Source: Rhodoblastus sphagnicola (GTDB taxonomy: Bacteria; Pseudomonadota; Alphaproteobacteria; Rhizobiales; Beijerinckiaceae). Taken from it: a stretch of DNA of 40,775 bases. Location of the stretch: contig NZ_NHSJ01000114.1 of assembly GCF_002937075.1 (NCBI RefSeq), positions 1-40,775 on the forward strand, in the 5' to 3' direction. The notes under the pieces were generated by a model. The model was given only the letters and a program-made list of their open reading frames with translations, was not told where the DNA came from and searched no databases. Of this stretch, positions 19,763-27,748 are shown piece by piece. Positions within the stretch are counted from its first letter, which is position 1, and each line of letters begins with the position of its first letter. The position numbers and the translations under genes were made by a program.

Positions 19763-19857
19763 CGTTTTTCTGAAGAAAGCGGCGAAGCCCTCAAATCGCG
19801 CTTCGTCGCTTCAAGCCATCGCGGACCGCGCGAAATGCGCGAGAAGGAAATTTCGAC

Positions 19858-20688
19858 ATGACCACATGGCTGATTACCGGCTGCTCAAGCGGTCTTGGCC
19901 GCAATCTCGCCGAGGCGGTGCTGAAACGCGGGTGGAACGCGGTCGTCACAGCGCGCAATCCGGCGAAAGTCGAGGATATCGTGGCTCGCTATCCCGATAC
20001 GGTGCTCGCTCTTGCCCTGGACGTGACCGACCACAAGCAAGTCAACGACACAGGAAGGCAGGCGGAAGCCAGATTCGGCGCGGTGGATGTGCTCGTCAAC
20101 AATGCCGGCCACGGATACCGCGCCGCCGTTGAGGAAGGCGAGGAGGCCGAAGTGGCCGCGCTTTTCGCCGCCAATTTTTTCGGACCCGTGGCGCTGATCA
20201 AGGCGGCGCTGCCCGGAATGCGGGCGCGGCGGCGCGGGACCATCGTGAACCTGTCCTCGATCGCCGCGCGAAATCCAGGTCCGGGGTCGGGCTATTATGC
20301 GGCGACGAAATGCGCTCTCGAAGCGCTGTCCGGCAGTCTCCGCAAGGAAGTCGGGCCGCTCGGCGTCAAGGTGATCGCGGCGGAGCCCGGCGAATTCAGG
20401 ACCGACTTCTCCGGTCGCTCGCTGTTGCAGTCACGGACCGCCATTTCCGACTACGCGGAGACCTCGGGGCGCCGCCAAATCGAAAATGACAAGACCGATG
20501 GCCATCAGCGCGGCGACCCGGCGCGCGGCGCGCAAGCCATCGTCGACGCCGTGGAGGCCGCCGACCCGCCCCACCTTTTGCTGCTTGGCAGCGACGCCAT
20601 TCAGGTGGTCGGAGCCGCGCTCGATGCCGATCGCGCCATGCTGGAGGCATGGAAAGCAACCAGTTTGACGACGGATTTTCCAGCTTGA
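19858..20688 (+). CDS. SDR family oxidoreductase
   Basis: 276 aa. TGCSSGLG (residues 8-15), NNAGHGYRA, LSSIAA and YYAATK are intact. The GCSSGLG form and the C-terminal PPHLLLLGSDA are typical of the oxidoreductase/SDR group whose members act on retinol-like or bulky carbonyls. AAGGAA precedes the ATG. It lies 95 bp after the aldehyde dehydrogenase and 44 bp before the carboxymuconolactone decarboxylase-family gene, so it is probably co-transcribed with them. Confidence 0.92.
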   Translation: MTTWLITGCSSGLGRNLAEAVLKRGWNAVVTARNPAKVEDIVARYPDTVLALALDVTDHKQVNDTGRQAEARFGAVDVLVNNAGHGYRAAVEEGEEAEVAALFAANFFGPVALIKAALPGMRARRRGTIVNLSSIAARNPGPGSGYYAATKCALEALSGSLRKEVGPLGVKVIAAEPGEFRTDFSGRSLLQSRTAISDYAETSGRRQIENDKTDGHQRGDPARGAQAIVDAVEAADPPHLLLLGSDAIQVVGAALDADRAMLEAWKATSLTTDFPA

Positions 20689-20732
20689 GACGAACACAGG
20701 CCGGAACTTCATCGACGACCAGGAGATAGAAG

Positions 20733-21487
20733 ATGGCTTCCAATTTACGCGCGCGGAAAAACCACGACGAGTTGTTTCCAGGTCATGTTTCCACTTTGGC
20801 GAAGACCGACCCCGAACTGATCGAGACGTTTGACAATTTCGCCTTCGATGAAGTGATCTCGCACGGCGATCTGGACGCCCGCACCCGACTGATGGTTCAA
20901 CTCGCGGCGATCATCGCCTGCCAGGCCCTGCGCGAATATCAAGTCATGCTCGGCGCGGCGCTTGCCGTCGGCGTCAAGCCTGTCGAGATCAAGGAGATCG
21001 TCTATCAGGCCGTGCCTTATGTCGGCATGGCCAAGGTCTTCGACTTCATCCATGCGACAAACGAAGTTCTCGCCGAGCGAGGAATCGAACTGCCGCTGCC
21101 GTCCCAATCCACCACCACGCCCGAGACCCGCGCGGAAAAAGGGCTTGCCGTCCAGAAACAGATCATCGGGAGCACGCTGGTGGAAAAGCTCTACGCCTCG
21201 GCTCCCGCCGACCAGCTCCATGTCCAACGCTATCTCTCGGCCAATTGCTTCGGCGACACCTACACGCGCAACGGCCTCGACTTGGCGATGCGCGAACTGC
21301 TCACCTTCAGCATGCTCGTCGCGCTGGGCGGCTGCGATCCGCAGGTCAAGGGCCATGTCGGCGCCAATTGCATGTCGGCAACGACCGGAAGAAGCTGATC
21401 GACGTCTTGACCCAGCTTTTGCCATTCATCGGCTATCCCCGCACCCTGAATGGGCTGCGAGCCGTCGATGAGGTCGCCCCGTCTTGA
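20733..21487 (+). pseudogene. Carboxymuconolactone decarboxylase-family protein, frameshifted near the 3' end
   Basis: Two CMD domains, about 250 aa in all when the frame is repaired. The first frame runs from ATG at 20733 (AGGAG upstream) through DARTRLMVQLAAIIACQAL, TTTPETRAEKG, LSANCFGD and GGCDPQVKGHVGAN, then diverges and stops at 21398. The expected continuation HVGNDRKKLIDVLTQLLPFI lies in the next frame to the stop at 21487. A single missing base around 21368 explains this, since family members have ANLxVGNDR there. The truncated product lacks only the last 40 residues, so it could retain function, or this may be a sequencing error. No CxxC peroxidase motif is seen in domain 1. Confidence 0.82.
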
Positions 21488-21561
21488 GCGCACAGGTCGC
21501 CAAAGGAAGGAAAGAGCATGACGAATTTTCGCATGATCCTATGGGTTGGAGGCGCCTGACC

Positions 21562-22284
21562 ATGCGCCCCAGAATCATCTGCCACATGATGAGTTCGATC
21601 GACGGTCGCTTGCTTACGCAGCGATGGACTCGGCCAGCGTCGGGAATTGGCGATGACATCGTTCCGCGTCACTACGAACAGGTCGCGGCCAGGCTCGGCG
21701 GCGACGGCTTCCTGATCGGGCGCAAGACGATGGAGGAATACGCCTGCGTTACGGCCCACGAGCCGACAACCGGCGGCGACGCTCCACGGAAAATTCATGT
21801 CGCGGACCGGAAGGGGCGAGCCATTGCTGTTGTCGTCGATCCGCATGGCAAGCTTCACTATGCGAAAGACGACGCCAGCGGCGACCATATCGTCGCCGTT
21901 CTGAGCGAGACCGTGTCCGATGATTACCTGGCGACGCTCCGGAAAGCGGGTATTTCCTATCTGTTCGCTGGCGCGGATGGAACCGATCTGAGCGGGGCCA
22001 TGGATGTGCTCGGCGCCTCCTTCGACATCCAGACCATCCTGCTTGAAGGCGGCGGGCGTATCAATGGCGCCTTTTTGAAAGCCGGTCTGATCGACGAGAT
22101 CAGCCTGCTCATCTACCCCGGCATCGATGGCCTGGCGGGCGTGTCGAGCATCTTCGAATATGTCGGAACAGGGGATGAGCGCCCCGCCGCGGGCCGCTCG
22201 CTGCGCCATATGGCGACCGAAACCCTGGAAGGCGGCATGGTCTGGCTCCGCTATTGCATGGAAGAAAGCCCGCCCGGCGCGTGA
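21562..22284 (+). CDS. Dihydrofolate reductase-like RibD C-terminal domain protein
   Basis: 240 aa from ATG at 21562, which has GGAGG about 9 nt upstream; the longer frame to 21484 overlaps the end of the preceding gene. MSSIDGRL, FLIGRKTMEEY and LLEGGGRINGAFLKAGLIDE are signatures of the RibD C-terminal (pyrimidine reductase) domain. The deaminase domain of true RibD is absent. Stand-alone versions are NADPH-dependent reductases of mostly unknown substrate. It is the last gene of the rightward series, 74 bp after the CMD-family gene. Confidence 0.87.
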   Translation: MRPRIICHMMSSIDGRLLTQRWTRPASGIGDDIVPRHYEQVAARLGGDGFLIGRKTMEEYACVTAHEPTTGGDAPRKIHVADRKGRAIAVVVDPHGKLHYAKDDASGDHIVAVLSETVSDDYLATLRKAGISYLFAGADGTDLSGAMDVLGASFDIQTILLEGGGRINGAFLKAGLIDEISLLIYPGIDGLAGVSSIFEYVGTGDERPAAGRSLRHMATETLEGGMVWLRYCMEESPPGA

Positions 22285-22329
22285 TCGGCATATTTACGCC
22301 GCCGCCGCCCCGACCAGCGATGGCCGCCC

Positions 22330-22420
22330 GAAGGAAGCGCCGCTGCGCCCGCGAAAAAATCCGTTCCTCCGCGCCGGCGAGAGACAAGGCCAGACCGCTC
22401 AGCTCTTCCGCCGTATTCAT
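22330..22420 (-). pseudogene. LysR N-terminal relic
   Basis: The ATG at 22420 lies in the TTCATGA block of element copy 3. The frame reads MNTAEELSGLALSLAGAEER and then IFSRAQRRF. Against the start of the intact LysR at 9337 (DELGDLIGFLAVAEERSFTR), about half of 25 positions are identical, including the AEERxFxRA core, without gaps. After about 30 codons the similarity is lost. This shows that copy 3 once carried its own LysR gene in the same relative place. Confidence 0.65.
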
Positions 22421-22460
22421 GAACCCCAGAGATAGGCGCATACTCAATTCAGTATCTAAT
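22415..22460 (-). promoter_or_regulatory. 46-bp conserved regulatory element, copy 3
   Basis: On the minus strand: ATTAG (22460-22456), 12 nt, GTATGCGCCTAT, 8 nt, TTCATGA (22423-22417). It is flanked on the right, 109 bp away, by the start of the SDR-AKR operon (22569) and on the left by a LysR relic. The spacing is identical to the other three copies. Confidence 0.63.
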
Positions 22461-22568
22461 ATCACCTGATCCGGCGTCGTAAATAGCGCTTGTCGCGTTG
22501 GCCTGGTCGAGCCTGTCGTTCAGGCCGACGCGAATAACGGGGCGCCGCGCCTTTCAAGGAGATGTGAG

Positions 22569-23396
22569 ATGGCGAACGAAGTAATCGTGGTGATCGGATC
22601 GGGCGGCATTGGCGTGGCGATCGCCCGGCGGCAAGGTTTTGGCAAGACGGTGCTGCTCGCGGACTTCAACGAGAAAGCACTGGGGGCTGCGGCTGATGGC
22701 ATGAAGGCCGCCAGCTACGCCGTCGAGACGCAGGTCGTCGACGTGTCCTCGCGCGCCTCGGTTCGCGCGCTGGCCGACAGGGCGGCGGCGCTCGGCAATG
22801 TCATGCAGGTGGTCAACACCGCCGGCCTGTCGCCCAATATGGCGCCGCCCCAAAAGGTGCTCGAAGTCGATCTCTATGGCTCGGCCGTGGTGTTCGAGGA
22901 ATTCGAGCGCGTGATCGCCCCGGGCGGCGCGGGCCTCGTGATCTCCAGCATGGCCGGGCACATGATGCCGCCTCTGTCGGCCGATCGGGAACATGCGCTG
23001 GCGTTCGCGCCGGCGGACGAGTTGCTCGCCCTGCCTTTCCTGAAGGAAATCCCCAATTCGCTGGTCGGCTACATGGTCGCCAAGCGCGCCAACCATTTGC
23101 GCGTCCAGGCGGCGGCGATGACCTGGGGCGCGCGCGGCGCGCGGGTCAATTCGATCAGCCCCGGCATCGTCGCGACGCCGCTCGCGCAGCACGAACTGAA
23201 CTCGGAGATCGGCGACGGCTATCGCGCGATGATCGCCGCGTCGCCATCCAGGCGGATGGCGCCGCCCGAGGAGATCGCGGTCGCGGCGGCCTATCTGCTC
23301 GGCCCCGACGCCGGCTTCATCACCGGCAGCGACCTGCTGATCGACGGCGGCGTGATCGCGGCGATGCGGGCGGGCAAGCTGCCTGTCCCGGCTTAA
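22569..23396 (+). CDS. SDR family oxidoreductase
   Basis: 275 aa, same length as its paralogue at 6424-7251. The cofactor loop is GSGGIG, the NNAG position reads NTAGLS, the Ser region is ISSMAG, and YMVAK carries the Tyr/Lys pair. ITGSDLLIDGGV closes the domain. AAGGAG precedes the ATG. It is followed after 24 bp by an aldo/keto reductase with its own GAGGAG, a clear two-gene operon under element copy 3. In the copy 1/copy 2 region the equivalent SDR and AKR lie in the same order on either side of copy 1, suggesting a shared ancestral block. Confidence 0.91.
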   Translation: MANEVIVVIGSGGIGVAIARRQGFGKTVLLADFNEKALGAAADGMKAASYAVETQVVDVSSRASVRALADRAAALGNVMQVVNTAGLSPNMAPPQKVLEVDLYGSAVVFEEFERVIAPGGAGLVISSMAGHMMPPLSADREHALAFAPADELLALPFLKEIPNSLVGYMVAKRANHLRVQAAAMTWGARGARVNSISPGIVATPLAQHELNSEIGDGYRAMIAASPSRRMAPPEEIAVAAAYLLGPDAGFITGSDLLIDGGVIAAMRAGKLPVPA

Positions 23397-24410
<1,014 letters not shown>

Positions 24411-24455
24411 GCGCGGGCTCCAAAGCCCCTTCTCCAAAGCATCAGGCGGCAAAAG

Positions 24456-24482
24456 GAGACCCGGCGGTCGGCGCCGGGTCTC
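24456..24482. terminator. Hairpin after the AKR gene
   Basis: Perfect 11-bp stem (GAGACCCGGCG / CGCCGGGTCTC) with a 5-nt loop. On the minus strand it is followed by CCTTTT, so it may best terminate the leftward small gene at 24550 while also marking the end of the rightward SDR-AKR operon. Confidence 0.65.
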
Positions 24483-24549
24483 GCAATGGGGCGCGGGAGG
24501 ACGCCCCTATCGGCGGCGCGCCTGGAATGGGAGCGTGAGCCGCCGAACT

Positions 24550-24825
24550 TTAGCGCGAGCAGATTTCGCCGGTGACAGTGTCGAGCTTGTCATCCGGGCC
24601 GGCGAAGCCCCCCATGATCTGCGCGCCATTGGCCGCCACGCAGCGTTCAGAGCTGCGATAGGCGTAGGCGGCGCGGTAATCGCGTTCCTGGTCGGACAGC
24701 TGGGTGGATTTGTCCGAACGCGCTGTCGCCGGAAGGCCGAACGCGGCAAGCAGGGTTGAGGCCGTCAAGGCCAGGATGGCGCCGCGAAAGCGGAGGGACG
24801 TCTTGGTGGGGAGGGGACGAGACAT
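24550..24825 (-). CDS. Small exported protein of unknown function
   Basis: 91 aa from ATG at 24825, with AAGGAAGA 8 nt upstream; longer in-frame starts lack a ribosome site. A Sec signal peptide is evident: Arg/Lys, then the hydrophobic stretch GAILALTASTLLAAFG, and a likely cut after ATA. The mature part of about 55 residues is polar and contains two cysteines (SERCVAAN and GEICSR), which could form a disulfide in the periplasm. I do not recognise the family. It diverges from the GlxA-type regulator at 24978, with about 150 bp between them. Confidence 0.7.
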   Translation of the reverse strand: MSRPLPTKTSLRFRGAILALTASTLLAAFGLPATARSDKSTQLSDQERDYRAAYAYRSSERCVAANGAQIMGGFAGPDDKLDTVTGEICSR

Positions 24826-24977
24826 TGGATCTTCCTTTCGGTTGCACAAGTCGGCCAGAGGGAGGATCGCGCGGCAGCGCCGTTTCATGCGTTTGGCCTT
24901 GGTGAAACCTTGCCTCAAATGGACTTTGTCTCAAATGTCATATATACGTCGTTTTAGGACATCAGAGGGGGTTCCCC

Positions 24978-25934
24978 ATGCGGCGCATCGGTTTCCTGGT
25001 TTATCCCGGCTTCCAGATCATGAGCCTGTCGGTCACGGCGGTGCTGGAAATGGCCAATCAGATTTCCGAGAAGCCTGTCTATGAGATCGTCGTCGCTTCC
25101 GAGCATGGCGGCCTGGTCGCCACTTCGATCGGCGTCCCCGTGCAGACCTCGCAATTTGGCGAGGCCGAATTCGATACAATCATTGTGGGCGCCGCGTCCG
25201 ACATCCTGCCGTCATCGCCAATCCTGCTGGAGTTTATTCGCGAAGCCGAAGCCGGCGCGGCGCGGCGGGTCGTGACGGGATGCACGGGCGCCTTCGTGCT
25301 CGCCGAGGCCGGCATTCTCAACGGGCGCCGCGCCACGACGCATTGGCGTCACGCCCGAGACTTGCAACGGCTTTATCCTGAAATCATGGTCGACGAGGAC
25401 CGGATTTTCATTGAGGACCGCAAGGTCTGGACATCGGCCGGCATGACCGCCGCCATCGATCTGGCGCTTGCCTTGGTCGAGGACGATCTCGGCGTCGAGA
25501 TCGCGCGGTCGGTGGCGAAAGCAATGGTTGTTTACCACCGTCGCGCCGGCGGCCAGTCGCAATTTTCATCGCTCCTCGAACTGGCGCCCAAATCGGATCG
25601 GATCCAGTCGGTTCTGAACTATGCCAAAAGCCATCTCGCCTCGGCCTTGACCGTCGAGGAATTGGCGAAAGTGGCGCGTTTGAGCCCGCGCCAATTCAGC
25701 CGCGCCTTTTCCCTGGAGACCGGCCAGCCGCCGGCCAAGGCGATTGAAAACCTTCGCGTTGAAGCGGCAAGGCTCGCGATTGAAGACGGGCGGCACAACA
25801 TTGACGAAGTCGCGCAAATGACCGGTTTTGGCGACCGCGATCGGATGCGGCGCGCTTTCCTGCGCACGCTCGGGCAGCCGCCGCAGGTGTTGCGCCGCAA
25901 CGCCCGCCTCGCCAAGGTGCTGGCCGCAGAATGA
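24978..25934 (+). CDS. GlxA family transcriptional regulator (DJ-1/PfpI + AraC HTH)
   Basis: 318 aa. Residues 1-170 form a DJ-1/PfpI-like domain (FLVYPGFQIMSLS) with a cysteine at the nucleophile elbow, C102 in TGCTGAFVLAEAG. Residues 215-318 form the AraC double HTH: LTVEELAKVARLSPRQFSRA and the second helix pair DEVAQMTGFGDRDRMRRAF. Such proteins control catabolic or stress genes and sense small ligands. AGAGGGG lies just upstream of the ATG. In the promoter, ATGTC and GACAT flank an AT-rich centre at about 24935-24962. A target may be the divergent small exported protein. The next gene (TetR) converges on it. Confidence 0.93.
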   Translation: MRRIGFLVYPGFQIMSLSVTAVLEMANQISEKPVYEIVVASEHGGLVATSIGVPVQTSQFGEAEFDTIIVGAASDILPSSPILLEFIREAEAGAARRVVTGCTGAFVLAEAGILNGRRATTHWRHARDLQRLYPEIMVDEDRIFIEDRKVWTSAGMTAAIDLALALVEDDLGVEIARSVAKAMVVYHRRAGGQSQFSSLLELAPKSDRIQSVLNYAKSHLASALTVEELAKVARLSPRQFSRAFSLETGQPPAKAIENLRVEAARLAIEDGRHNIDEVAQMTGFGDRDRMRRAFLRTLGQPPQVLRRNARLAKVLAAE

Positions 25935-25955
25935 ACCCATCGCGCATGCCGGGTT

Positions 25956-26531
25956 TCACGGAGCCGACGCGACCAGCTCGCTGGCGGCGGCGGTGAGAAA
26001 ACGCCGCGACAGGGCCTCATCATTGACGACGCGCGAAAGCAGAAGGGCGCCCGCCATCATCGACAGCGTCGCCAAGGACTTGTCGCGCGTCGGTTCGCCT
26101 TCCGCCGGCGCAACCGACTGATCCAGAATTTCCAGAACGCCCTTGATCCCCGCTTCGAATTCCTCACGCACGGCGTCGCTGTGCCTGCTGGCGTCGGAGG
26201 CAAGCGCGACCAGCGGACATCCCTCCGCGATCTCATCGCGGTGTTGCTCTGAAAGATAAAATTTTACCAGCGCCTGGAGCGGCGCCTCGCCGCCCGCGGA
26301 CGCGGCGGCCACCCATCTCTCCCGGGCCTTCTCGACCGCCCGCTTGCAGGCGCTCGCCACCAGATCGTCCTTGGATGCGAACTGTTTGTAGAAGCCCCCG
26401 TGGGTCAGGCCGGCGGCCTTCATCACATCGGTCAGGCCGATCCCATCGAAGCCATGCTCCTTGAAAAGGCCGCTCGCGACATCAATGACCCTTTGGTGAT
26501 TTTCGGCGGCCTGGGCGCGGGTGACCCTCAT
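25956..26531 (-). CDS. TetR/AcrR family repressor of the adjacent RND pump
   Basis: 191 aa. The N-terminal HTH has FKEHGFDGIGLTDVMKAAGL followed by THGGFYKQFASKDDL, the form typical of the TetR_C_16/AcrR-like group with GGFY. The C-terminal ligand domain contains a CPLVALASD block. It is divergent from the RND adaptor at 26643, and the 111-bp spacer holds a palindromic operator. The usual arrangement is repression of the pump operon and of itself, relieved by a pump substrate. Confidence 0.93.
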   Translation of the reverse strand: MRVTRAQAAENHQRVIDVASGLFKEHGFDGIGLTDVMKAAGLTHGGFYKQFASKDDLVASACKRAVEKARERWVAAASAGGEAPLQALVKFYLSEQHRDEIAEGCPLVALASDASRHSDAVREEFEAGIKGVLEILDQSVAPAEGEPTRDKSLATLSMMAGALLLSRVVNDEALSRRFLTAAASELVASAP

Positions 26532-26545
26532 CGCGAACTCCCGTA

Positions 26546-26600
26546 ATTTAGATTGTGTTCAAAATCTATATCAGTCATATATGACGATAGCAATCTAAAT
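26546..26600. promoter_or_regulatory. Palindromic operator in the TetR-RND divergent promoter
   Basis: Outer inverted repeat ATTTAGATTG (26546-26555) and CAATCTAAAT (26591-26600), perfect over 10 bp. Inside it lies a perfect 12-bp palindrome, GTCATATATGAC (26574-26585). The region is strikingly AT-rich against its surroundings. It lies between the TetR start (26531) and the adaptor start (26643), so it is the likely TetR binding site. Confidence 0.72.
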
Positions 26601-26642
26601 GCGGTGGCGGGATTTGACCCGTCCTTTCCTGGGGACTTCAAC

Positions 26643-27746
26643 ATGAAACCCTCGCGTCGTCTGCTCTTTGTCGCCGCCCCGCTCCTGGTCGCCGGCGGCG
26701 CGGCCTTCTTCGTTTCCGGCTCGGCGAAGGAACGGCAAAAGCCGGACGATCCCCGCACATCCGCCCCCCTCGTCGTCGTGGTCGAGGCCAAGGCGATCGG
26801 CGCGGTCGATCGCGGCCTGACCGGCTCGGTGTCAGCCCGCGTCCAGAGCAATCTCGGCTTTCGCGTCGCGGGCAAGATCGTCGAGCGTCTGGTGGACGCG
26901 GGCGAACGGGTGCGCGTGGGGCAGCCCCTGATGCGCATCGATGTCGCCGATCTTCGGCTGGCGCTCGCCGCCAAGAAGAACGCCGCTTCCGCCGCGCGGG
27001 CCGTCGCGGTCCAGGCCAGGGCCGACGAGAAGCGCTATGCGACACTCGAAAAGCAGGGCTGGGCGACACATCAACGCTATGAGCAGGCGAAAGCCGCGAT
27101 GGACGGGGCCGAGGCCCAGCTCGCCGCCGCCGAAGCCGACGCCAACGTCGCGGAAAATGAAGCGGGATATTCCACGCTAAATGCCGATGCCGATGGCACG
27201 GTGGTTGAGACCTTGGGCGAGCCGGGCCAAGTGGTCAGCGCCGGTCAGATCGTGGCGCGGCTCGCCCATGCCGGCCAGCGCGAAGCCATTGTCGCGCTTC
27301 CGGAAACGCTCAAGCCCGCCATCGGCTCGCAGGCTCAGGCGAGCGTCTATGGCCTGGGCCAGCGCCGCTGGCCCGCCCGGCTAAGGCAACTTTCGGATTC
27401 CGCCGATTTGCAGACGCGAACCTATGAGGCCCGCTATGTGCTCGATGGCGAGGCGGCGGCGGCGCCGCTCGGGGCCACGGTGACGATCTGGGTGGCCGAT
27501 CCCCGCGCGCCCGCGGCGGTCGAGGCGCCAATCGGCGCCATTTTCGACGACGGGCGCAAGACCGGCGTCTGGATTGTCGACCGCGCCGCATCCACGGTCA
27601 GCTTCAAGCCGGTGACCATCCTGCGGCTCGCGGGAGAGACCGCGATCATTTCCGGCGTTCACGCCGGCGAGCCCGTCGTCGCCCTTGGCGCCCACTTGCT
27701 CCATGAAGGCGCGGCGATCCGTTCTCTCGTTGCGAAGGGCGCATAG
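26643..27746 (+). CDS. RND efflux periplasmic adaptor (HlyD/MFP family)
   Basis: 367 aa. An N-terminal hydrophobic anchor or signal (residues 7-26) is followed by a beta-barrel/lipoyl half-motif (VSARVQSNLGFRVAGKI), a short alpha-helical hairpin rich in Ala/Glu (about 95-165), the second lipoyl half (ADADGTVVETLGEPGQVVSA) and the membrane-proximal domain. There is no lipobox cysteine. GGGGA precedes ATG at 26643; upstream codons to 26553 lie in the operator. It is followed after 2 nt by the permease gene, a tight operon. It bridges the inner-membrane pump to an outer-membrane channel not encoded in this window. Confidence 0.93.
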   Translation: MKPSRRLLFVAAPLLVAGGAAFFVSGSAKERQKPDDPRTSAPLVVVVEAKAIGAVDRGLTGSVSARVQSNLGFRVAGKIVERLVDAGERVRVGQPLMRIDVADLRLALAAKKNAASAARAVAVQARADEKRYATLEKQGWATHQRYEQAKAAMDGAEAQLAAAEADANVAENEAGYSTLNADADGTVVETLGEPGQVVSAGQIVARLAHAGQREAIVALPETLKPAIGSQAQASVYGLGQRRWPARLRQLSDSADLQTRTYEARYVLDGEAAAAPLGATVTIWVADPRAPAAVEAPIGAIFDDGRKTGVWIVDRAASTVSFKPVTILRLAGETAIISGVHAGEPVVALGAHLLHEGAAIRSLVAKGA

Positions 27747-27748
27747 CC

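Noticed and set aside
22109-22465. Minus-strand 118-codon frame as a gene
   Set aside because: Only the first 30 codons from 22420 resemble LysR; the rest is arginine- and glycine-rich shadow sequence ending inside the RibD-like gene.
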